From Rhodospirillaceae bacterium (GTDB lineage Bacteria; Pseudomonadota; Alphaproteobacteria; UBA11073), in the NCBI GenBank assembly GCA_003536545.1, contig DPZW01000065.1, positions 1 to 5,945 on the forward strand: 5,945 bases of DNA. Reading direction: 5' to 3'. Both the position numbers and the translations under genes were made by a program. The notes below the pieces were generated by a model. The model did not search any database. It was not told where the DNA came from and worked only from the letters and a program-made list of their open reading frames with translations. Shown piece after piece: positions 1 to 5,945 of the stretch (the first letter of the stretch is position 1; each line of letters opens with the position of its first letter).

Positions 1-909
1 GCCAACGACATCGGCAGGCAAAGACGGTGTTCCCAAAAATTCAGAAAATAATGCCGTGAAAGGTTTTTTCATCACATTGGTAAGCATGTTTAGCCGGCCG
101 CGGTGTGCCATCCCGAATAAAACTTCCTTCACGCCCATCTTCACGCCGGTGCGCAAAATTTCCTCAATACCGGCAATCGTACTTTCGCCGCCATCAATTC
201 CGAAACGTTTGGTGCCCACAAATTTTTTGCTCAGGAATTTTTCAAGTCCCTCAGAGGCCGTGACTTCACGCAGAATTTCTGTCTTTTCTGCCTTGGTGAA
301 ATCAATGTGGTTGCGGTTGGATTCAATTTTATTCAGCAGCCAGTCCCACTGCGCCTTGTCTGTCACATGCGTGAATTCCACGCCGATATCCCCGCAATAA
401 GTTTCACGCAATGCCGCGATCAATGCACGCAGCGTAATGGTTTCCTTGCCAAATAACCCTTGCGCATAAATCGGGCGATCATAATCATCGGCCGTAAAGC
501 CGTAATATTCCGGTCGCAGTTCCGGCAGGTCTTTGGGTTTTTCAATGCCCAATGGATCCAGATTGGCCGCGAAATGACCCGATGTGCGATATGCACGCAC
601 GAGTGAATGCAGGCGCACGGCATCCAGCACGGCCTGCTGCAAATCCGCGCTGCTGGCCGCAGGAGCAGCCGCAGGCTTGTCACCGCCCTTGGATTTCTTT
701 TCCGGCAATGCAATTTCATCCGGCAGTTTTGCCTGCTTCGGCGTCCAGCTCGCGCCGGTCAGTTCCGCCAGCATCGCGGTGTCGTTTTCATTCAGCTGAC
801 GGAAATACTGCGTCCAGCTCTGATCGATGCTGCTCGCGTCCTTTTTATAACGGTCATACAGACCCGCGACATAGGCGATGTTGGAAGCGTTCAGGGCGGG
901 TGCAGTCAT
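1..909 (-). CDS. sucA: 2-oxoglutarate dehydrogenase E1 component, N-terminal part (3' end outside window)
   Basis: This is the thiamine-diphosphate-dependent E1 subunit of the 2-oxoglutarate dehydrogenase complex, which decarboxylates 2-oxoglutarate and passes the succinyl group to the E2 lipoyl domain in the cytoplasmic TCA cycle. The minus strand is open from the ATG at 909 to base 1 without a stop, giving 303 residues of a family usually 930-1000 long. Residues 9-32 (SNIAYVAGLYDRY...SWTQYF) form the N-terminal E2-contact segment. A low-complexity Lys/Ala/Pro/Ser linker follows near residues 68-85, then the conserved LDPLG and the alphaproteobacterial-looking ALRETYCGDIGVEF. Next come KRFGIDGGES (234-243) and the family signature GMAHRGRLNML (266-276), the start of the ThDP-binding E1 core. 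The start is fixed by the match of the first residues to the family; the ribosome site ahead of it (GAG, 9 nt upstream) is weak. It is divergent from rlmE. Third-position base use is that of the left, moderate-GC part of the window. Confidence 0.96.
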   Translation of the reverse strand, partial: MTAPALNASNIAYVAGLYDRYKKDASSIDQSWTQYFRQLNENDTAMLAELTGASWTPKQAKLPDEIALPEKKSKGGDKPAAAPAASSADLQQAVLDAVRLHSLVRAYRTSGHFAANLDPLGIEKPKDLPELRPEYYGFTADDYDRPIYAQGLFGKETITLRALIAALRETYCGDIGVEFTHVTDKAQWDWLLNKIESNRNHIDFTKAEKTEILREVTASEGLEKFLSKKFVGTKRFGIDGGESTIAGIEEILRTGVKMGVKEVLFGMAHRGRLNMLTNVMKKPFTALFSEFLGTPSLPADVVG

Positions 910-972
910 GATGTTATTCTCGGCTGGTTAGGGAAAAGACTTTAGCTGGAGAGGATAAAACTGTATAGCAAA
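910..972. promoter_or_regulatory. Divergent sucA/rlmE intergenic region
   Basis: This 63-bp gap separates the divergent start codons of sucA and rlmE, so it should hold or border promoters for both. I see no convincing paired -35/-10 for sucA, and its promoter may lie inside rlmE. On the plus strand, GGAGAGGA at 948-955 resembles a strong Shine-Dalgarno but sits 17 nt before the ATG at 973. TATAGC at 964-969 resembles a -10 box and would place the transcript start at about 975-977. The region is real; the individual elements are guesses. Confidence 0.4.
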
Positions 973-1653
973 ATGATGAGCAAAATCTCAAGTCCGCCTC
1001 GCGGCCGCCAGCAAAAACAATCTGCAACGAACAAGAAGTTGTCGAAGTCTTCGCGCGCCTGGGTGCAGCGGCAGTTGAATGACCCCTATGTGGCCGAAGC
1101 GCAAAAGCTTGGCTACCGATCCCGCGCGGCGTTTAAAATCATCCAGCTCGATGAAAAATGCGGATTATTTCGCCCCGGTATGACGGTGGTGGATCTGGGT
1201 GCGGCACCCGGCGGCTGGTCGCAGATTGCGGCAGCAAAAAAATGCAAGGTGATTGCGATGGATTTGCTGGAGATCCAGCCGCTGTCCGGAGTTGAATTTA
1301 TTCAGGGCGATTTTTCTGAGGAAGAGGTCCAAAAAAAATTACTGGAGATGATTGGGGGTCGCAAGGTGGATCTGGTGATGTCGGACATCGCGCCGAATAC
1401 CACGGGTCATCACGATACCGATCACATGCGGATTATGGCCCTGGCGGAAGAAGGATTTTATTTTGCTCAGGAAGTTCTGGCCGAAGGCGGCGCATTCGTC
1501 TGTAAATTATTCCAGGGCGGCGCGTCGGGCGACCTGTTGCAACCGCTCAAGCAAAGCTTTGCCAAGGTGCGCCATATCAAACCCCCGGCATCCCGCAAGG
1601 ATAGCTCGGAACTCTATCTGGTGGCGACGGGATTTCGTAGCGGGCCCATCTAA
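973..1653 (+). CDS. rlmE: 23S rRNA (uridine 2552-2'-O)-methyltransferase RlmE (FtsJ/RrmJ family)
   Basis: RlmE uses S-adenosylmethionine to methylate the 2'-hydroxyl of U2552 in the A-loop of 23S rRNA, a late step of 50S subunit assembly in the cytoplasm. The 226-residue product has a basic, Ser/Lys/Gln-rich tail of about 28 residues, then the RNA-facing helix with GYRSRAAFK (47-55). The SAM-binding motif is DLGAAPGGWSQ (74-84), followed by SDIAPNTTGHHDTDH (137-151) and VCKLFQGG (176-183). The family K-D-K-E catalytic tetrad is complete: K55, D138, K178 and E213 (in SSELYLVA). Length is slightly above the 209 of E. coli because of the longer N-terminal tail. Two tandem ATGs (973 and 976) are possible starts, and an in-frame CTG at 961 lies 5 nt after GGAGAGGA, so the exact start is uncertain. 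It is divergent from sucA, and prpD follows after 72 bp. It lacks its usual E. coli partner ftsH next door. Confidence 0.96.
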   Translation: MMSKISSPPRGRQQKQSATNKKLSKSSRAWVQRQLNDPYVAEAQKLGYRSRAAFKIIQLDEKCGLFRPGMTVVDLGAAPGGWSQIAAAKKCKVIAMDLLEIQPLSGVEFIQGDFSEEEVQKKLLEMIGGRKVDLVMSDIAPNTTGHHDTDHMRIMALAEEGFYFAQEVLAEGGAFVCKLFQGGASGDLLQPLKQSFAKVRHIKPPASRKDSSELYLVATGFRSGPI

Positions 1654-1658
1654 AAATC

Positions 1659-1686
1659 TTGACTGGCGGGGGCAGACTATTCTAGT
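1659..1686 (+). promoter_or_regulatory. Possible sigma-70-type promoter of prpD
   Basis: TTGACT at 1659-1664 matches 5 of 6 positions of the -35 consensus. After 16 bp, TCTAGT at 1681-1686 matches 4 of 6 of the -10 consensus but lacks the important A at its second position. A start near 1693 would give a leader of about 33 nt before the prpD ATG, which has a good AGGAG (1714-1718) 7 nt upstream. The -35 begins 6 bp after the rlmE stop. The -35 is good and the -10 mediocre, so this is a candidate only. Confidence 0.4.
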
Positions 1687-1700
1687 TAAAACCATAGTCT
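1674..1700. repeat. Perfect 7-bp inverted repeat, candidate operator upstream of prpD
   Basis: AGACTAT (1674-1680) and ATAGTCT (1694-1700) are exact reverse complements separated by 13 bp. The arm centres are 20 bp apart, about two helical turns, the geometry expected for a dimeric repressor. The dyad encloses the proposed -10 box and the expected transcript start of prpD. The arms are AT-rich and no T-run follows, so it is not a terminator for rlmE. The repeat is seen directly; its operator role is inferred. Confidence 0.5.
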
Positions 1701-1725
1701 AATTCATACCCTCAGGAGCATATTT

Positions 1726-3324
1726 ATGGCAGTCATCCACACCGTTAAAGCAGTTGGCAAAGGCGGCCAGTTGGCGCGCAAAGATCAATTGGCTTGGAAA
1801 ATTGCGGAAGTCGCGGCGCGTTCAAGCGAAGTGCAACTGACAGAAAAAGTCAAAGATATGGTCATCAACCGTATTATTGATAACGCAGCCATTGCATTGG
1901 CGGCAATTAATGAAGAAGCCGTGACGGTCATGCGTGAAAAAACATTGGCGAGCGCGGGAACGGGCCTTGCCAGCATTTATGGTATGCCAGGTAAATTTGG
2001 CGTTTCGCAGGCGGCTTATGTGAATGCAGGTGCGGTGCGTTTTCGTGATCAGGATGACACCTACCTGGCGGCAGAATATTCACACCCTGACGACAATATT
2101 TCACCCATCCTCGCAGTTGCCCAGCAAATGGGATGCAGCGGCGAAGATGTGATGCGCGGCATTGCCGTGGCTTATGAAATCCACGTCGCACTCGTCGGCA
2201 CCGGCAGCGGCACGGGGATTTGTCTGCATAAACATAAAGTCGATCACATGACGCATATCGCGGCAGCAACGGCGGCAGGCATCGGCGCGATGCTGGGGCT
2301 GTCAGTGGAAGAAATTTATCACGCGGTGAATTTCGCCGTGCATAATGCGGTCTCTTCACGTCAATCACGCAAAGGCGAGATCGGCGCGCAAAAAGAACTT
2401 GTACCTGCATACTCGGCAGAAATTGCAATTGAAGCGGTGAATGTTGCCATGAGCGGCAATGACAGCGGCCAGATAGGCCCCAACCCAGTGTATGAAGGCG
2501 AAGACAGCATCATCCGCCGTTTCCTGGATGGTCGTGAAAACCCGGATGCGGAATATAAAGTGCGCCTCCCTGAACCGGGTGTGGATACGTTTGAAAATAT
2601 CCTCATCACTTATCCCAAGGAACACGCGTTTGAGTATCAGGGGCAGGCGATTATTGACGCCGTTCTGGAGGTCATTCCGCAATTACCCGCGGACGAAAAT
2701 GGCAAGCCTGACCTGACCAAAATTGAAAAAATCGTTCTGGAAACTTCACATCACACCCATCACGTGATTGGCGTGGATGCGAAAGATCCGCAGAAGGTGG
2801 ATCCCGATGCGCCGCGCGGCACATTGGATCATTCGATTATGTTTGCCGTGGCGCGTGCGCTGCAACTGGGACGTTGGGATGAAGATGTGTATGAAATCGC
2901 GGCGGCGGACAAAGAAGTTTTGCGCGAGCTAATGCTGAAAGTTGAAACGAAATTCGATGCCGAATGGGAACGCAAATATCATTCCACCGAACCCACCGAA
3001 CAGGCCATGGGCGGCAAATTAATTTTCACCTTTACGGACGGCACTGCACCGGTTGAAATTACCAAGGAACGTGCGAATGCGCATTGCTTTGGCGATACGC
3101 CCTGGGGCCGTGAAAATTATATTGGCAAGCTCGAAAAACTGACCAAGGGTATCATGAGTGATGCTGTGCGCGAAAATTTTGTCAAAGCTGCGGGCGGGCT
3201 TGAGGCCATGTTGTCATCAGATTTGCAAAAACTTACACCCGTTGCCGATCTCATTTCCCTGGCGCGCCCGGTCAAGCCTGGGCTGTATACAGGTGCGGTA
3301 AACGCGCAGGCCCACGCCAGATAA
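1726..3324 (+). CDS. prpD: MmgE/PrpD family dehydratase, probable 2-methylcitrate dehydratase
   Basis: PrpD dehydrates 2-methylcitrate to 2-methyl-cis-aconitate in the methylcitrate cycle, which disposes of propionyl-CoA; family members can also act on citrate. The 532-residue product shows the MmgE/PrpD pattern. There is an N-terminal helical domain with VINRIIDNAAIALAAI (46-61), the conserved RFRDQDDTYLAAEYSHPDDN (105-124), HKHKVDHMTHIAAATAAG (168-185), and SRQSRKGEIGAQKEL (211-225). SHHTHHVIG (341-349) and DPQKVDPDAPRGTLDHS (354-370) belong to the smaller domain. From memory, the last two and the length resemble the actinobacterial PrpD type (about 500-530 residues) more than the 483-residue E. 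coli enzyme. The start has AGGAG at 1714-1718, 7 nt upstream. The gene stands alone, with no prpB or prpC visible, a possible promoter and dyad before it and a strong terminator after it. The family is certain; the exact substrate is inferred. Confidence 0.9.
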   Translation: MAVIHTVKAVGKGGQLARKDQLAWKIAEVAARSSEVQLTEKVKDMVINRIIDNAAIALAAINEEAVTVMREKTLASAGTGLASIYGMPGKFGVSQAAYVNAGAVRFRDQDDTYLAAEYSHPDDNISPILAVAQQMGCSGEDVMRGIAVAYEIHVALVGTGSGTGICLHKHKVDHMTHIAAATAAGIGAMLGLSVEEIYHAVNFAVHNAVSSRQSRKGEIGAQKELVPAYSAEIAIEAVNVAMSGNDSGQIGPNPVYEGEDSIIRRFLDGRENPDAEYKVRLPEPGVDTFENILITYPKEHAFEYQGQAIIDAVLEVIPQLPADENGKPDLTKIEKIVLETSHHTHHVIGVDAKDPQKVDPDAPRGTLDHSIMFAVARALQLGRWDEDVYEIAAADKEVLRELMLKVETKFDAEWERKYHSTEPTEQAMGGKLIFTFTDGTAPVEITKERANAHCFGDTPWGRENYIGKLEKLTKGIMSDAVRENFVKAAGGLEAMLSSDLQKLTPVADLISLARPVKPGLYTGAVNAQAHAR

Positions 3325-3344
3325 CCCTGATTTTTGAGGCATTT

Positions 3345-3365
3345 AACCCCGTTTGCAAAAAATCT

Positions 3366-3382
<17 letters not shown>
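3345..3382 (+). terminator. Rho-independent terminator of prpD
   Basis: AACCCCGTTTGCAAA (3345-3359) pairs with TTTGCAAATGGGGTT (3365-3379) to make a 15-bp stem with a single G-U wobble and a 5-nt loop. A run of five T (3378-3382) closes and follows the stem. It starts 20 bp after the prpD stop codon at 3322-3324. It ends only 17 bp before the guaB ATG, so guaB cannot depend on read-through from prpD and must be started very locally. Confidence 0.9.
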
Positions 3383-4869
<1,487 letters not shown>

Positions 4870-4870
4870 G

Positions 4871-4917
4871 GCCGTTCAGGCGGCGCCCCCAACGGGGCGC
4901 CCCTTGCCGTTCAGGCG
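4871..4917. repeat. 12-bp direct repeat flanking the guaB hairpin
   Basis: GCCGTTCAGGCG occurs at 4871-4882 and again at 4906-4917, 35 bp apart, on either side of the hairpin. The first copy starts 2 bases after the guaB stop. The second contains the stop codon of the minus-strand gene (TGA, read from 4913 to 4911). The sequence beyond the 12 bp is not shared. It may be a remnant of a short duplication or chance in GC-rich DNA. Confidence 0.6.
4882..4901. terminator. GC-rich hairpin between convergent genes, likely bidirectional terminator
   Basis: GGCGCCCC (4882-4889) and GGGGCGCC (4894-4901) form a perfect 8-bp stem with a CAAC loop. It begins 12 bp after the guaB stop and ends 9 bp before the end of the minus-strand gene, the expected place for a shared terminator. 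The T-run is poor (CCTTG after it on the plus strand, none on the minus), so termination may be weak or need Rho. Confidence 0.6.
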
Positions 4918-5336
4918 ACGCGCTTCATCTGCAGGCCAAGGCGGCCGTAATCCACCGCCATCAGCCCGCCTTCGCCGCGCACCAGCGCATCGGGCCGCAG
5001 ATTGGCCACATCCTGCGCCATCACGCCTTCAAAGACCGCCTTGCTGCCCCGGTAACGGAAGCGGTAAAGCGGCAGGCCGTTCGGCGCCATGCCGGTCCAC
5101 TGGACATCAGTTTTCAGCCGGCGGTCGCTGACCTGCACGTCATCCCCGCCCGAACTGGAGACGGCCGCGGCAATCACCAGAAGCAGCAGCAGCGGCACGA
5201 TCACCCCGCCGGATGAGGATGAGGTGGCGGCCTCGACCACCTCGGGCTCCATCACCGGTTCGGGCATGCCGCCGGCATGGGCGGCGCTGCCCAGAAGGGC
5301 GGCCGAGGCGGTGCAGCCAAGCAGAAACTTGCGCAT
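4911..5336 (-). CDS. Small exported protein with S74-type (tail-spike chaperone-like) C-terminal domain
   Basis: The product is 141 residues. Residues 1-21 form a Sec signal peptide (MRKFLLG..., hydrophobic core, AHA before a likely cut at G22). An acidic Pro/Glu stretch and four serines follow. A short, very hydrophobic segment (45-59, VIVPLLLLLVIAAAV) could be a membrane anchor. Residues 69-137 match the intramolecular chaperone/peptidase S74 pattern: SDRRLKTDV, then LYRFRYRG, FEGVMAQDV and MAVDYGRLGL. In phage endosialidases this domain trims itself off with a Ser-Lys pair five residues apart; here S70 and K75 keep that spacing. There is no long beta-helical passenger in front, so the phage role cannot apply directly and the function is unknown. 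The ATG at 5336 has AAAGGGA 6 nt upstream. G/C-ending codons (about 86% of the first 49) match the right-hand part of the window. It is convergent with guaB and downstream of the ExoD-like gene. Confidence 0.8.
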   Translation of the reverse strand: MRKFLLGCTASAALLGSAAHAGGMPEPVMEPEVVEAATSSSSGGVIVPLLLLLVIAAAVSSSGGDDVQVSDRRLKTDVQWTGMAPNGLPLYRFRYRGSKAVFEGVMAQDVANLRPDALVRGEGGLMAVDYGRLGLQMKRVA

Positions 5337-5429
5337 GTCGAATCCCTTTCAAGTGAACAGTGATCGCAGCCTATACCCGCCCCACCCGTCCGCCTAGCCG
5401 GGATGATCCGGCCGGCGGAACGGCGGCCC

Positions 5430-5945
5430 TTATCCCCCCACGCCGAAGGCACCCAGCAGCACGAAAAGCGTGCTCTTGATCACCGCCCAGAGCACAAAGA
5501 CCACCACCGCCAACGCCACCACGGCCATGGCGAAGCCGCCGATCACCCAGGCGCCGTCACGCTCCATCAGCCCCAGCGCGAAGAAGATGATCGCCAGCGC
5601 CGGCATCATGTTGCCGAAGGGAATGGGCAGCATGATCGCCAGCGCCAGCACCACCGACAGGATGCCGACGGCGCGTTCCACCCGCTTGCCGGTCAGCCCG
5701 GTCAGGCGGGGGTGCAGATAACGCTCCCCCCGTTCGATCCACGGCAACCCGCGCTCCAGCACCAGCGCCAGCGATTCGCGCGCGACCGACCGGTTGGCGA
5801 TGAAGCCCGGCAGCCAGGGGTCGCGCCCCAGCGCCAGCTGCAGCGTCAGATACAAGAGCGGCACGCCCAGCACCGCCGAGGTGCCGGGAATGCCGGGCAG
5901 GGTGTTGGGCAGGGCAAAGACGATCAGCAGGGCGTAATGCGCCCG
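5430..5945 (-). CDS. ExoD-family exopolysaccharide synthesis membrane protein (5' end outside window)
   Basis: The minus-strand frame stays open to the window edge, showing the last 171 residues; the family is usually about 200. It is an inner-membrane protein. Visible features in order are a hydrophobic segment with ALPNTLPGIPGTSAVLGVPLL, then QLALGRDPWLPGF, a polar amphipathic stretch (RSVARESLALVLERGLPWIERGERYLHPRL), and a second hydrophobic block. That block holds the hallmark MLPIPFGNMMPALAI and ALGLMERDG, with one or two further membrane segments to the C-terminus. This is the ExoD pattern; exoD was named for exopolysaccharide and alkali-sensitivity phenotypes in Sinorhizobium, and its biochemical role is unknown. 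A GTG at 5873 could be mistaken for a start, but conserved ExoD sequence continues upstream of it, so it is internal. The 93-bp gap to the next minus-strand gene has a short GCCGG/CCGGC hairpin but no T-run, so co-transcription is possible. Confidence 0.88.
   Translation of the reverse strand, partial: RAHYALLIVFALPNTLPGIPGTSAVLGVPLLYLTLQLALGRDPWLPGFIANRSVARESLALVLERGLPWIERGERYLHPRLTGLTGKRVERAVGILSVVLALAIMLPIPFGNMMPALAIIFFALGLMERDGAWVIGGFAMAVVALAVVVFVLWAVIKSTLFVLLGAFGVGG

Noticed and set aside
552..945. Plus-strand open frames of 112-119 codons opposite sucA
   Set aside because: The minus strand here encodes conserved SucA sequence; the plus-strand products are low-complexity Arg/Ser/Ala-rich shadows.
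1928..2428. 166-codon minus-strand frame inside prpD
   Set aside because: It is antisense to a clear MmgE/PrpD gene, and its Cys/Arg/Pro-rich product has no recognisable motif.
5313..5336. Possible lipobox (LLGC, residues 5-8) in the S74-like protein
   Set aside because: The cysteine is only eight residues from the start, before any hydrophobic core, so lipoprotein processing is implausible. The AHA site at 19-21 suits signal peptidase I better.
5397..5413. Hairpin GCCGG/CCGGC after the ExoD-like gene as a terminator
   Set aside because: The stem is only 5 bp with no T-run on the minus strand, so it is too weak to call.

Overview
The window reads as two pieces of alphaproteobacterial chromosome joined inside one gene. 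The left piece (about 1-4250) has moderate GC. Four 20-codon rows of prpD that I counted by hand have about 48% G/C at third codon positions, and guaB from 3421 to 4260 has about 62%. The right piece (about 4260-5945) is clearly GC-rich: guaB from 4261 to 4860 has about 86% G/C third positions, and so do the first 49 codons of the next gene. The right-hand genes (a small S74-domain exported protein and an ExoD-family membrane protein) look like Rhodobacteraceae chromosome. The left-hand genes look like a different, lower-GC alphaproteobacterium whose order I cannot fix from sequence alone.

Layout. 1-909 (minus): the N-terminal 303 residues of 2-oxoglutarate dehydrogenase E1 (sucA), running off the left edge. 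910-972: a 63-bp divergent gap. 973-1653 (plus): the 23S rRNA 2'-O-ribose methyltransferase RlmE. 1654-1725: a gap with a possible -35/-10 pair and a perfect 7-bp dyad overlapping it. 1726-3324 (plus): a 532-residue MmgE/PrpD-family dehydratase, probably 2-methylcitrate dehydratase of the long type I associate with actinobacteria. 3345-3382: a strong intrinsic terminator whose downstream arm also holds a possible guaB promoter. 3400-4869 (plus): full-length IMP dehydrogenase (guaB), the gene in which composition changes. 4882-4901: a GC-rich hairpin between convergent genes. 4911-5336 (minus): a small secreted or anchored protein with an S74-type C-terminal domain. 5430-5945 (minus): an ExoD-family membrane protein cut by the right edge.

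How the genes relate. sucA (TCA cycle) and prpD (methylcitrate cycle, propionate use) are both central carbon metabolism, but they are transcribed separately and no prpB or prpC is visible. rlmE is ribosome maturation and guaB is the committed step of GMP synthesis. These are housekeeping genes. I see no transposase, integrase, CRISPR array, tRNA, rRNA or defence module. The most important thing for a reader to know is the composition switch inside guaB, which is either an assembly chimera joined at a conserved gene or a real homologous-recombination or transfer boundary. The sequence alone cannot decide which.
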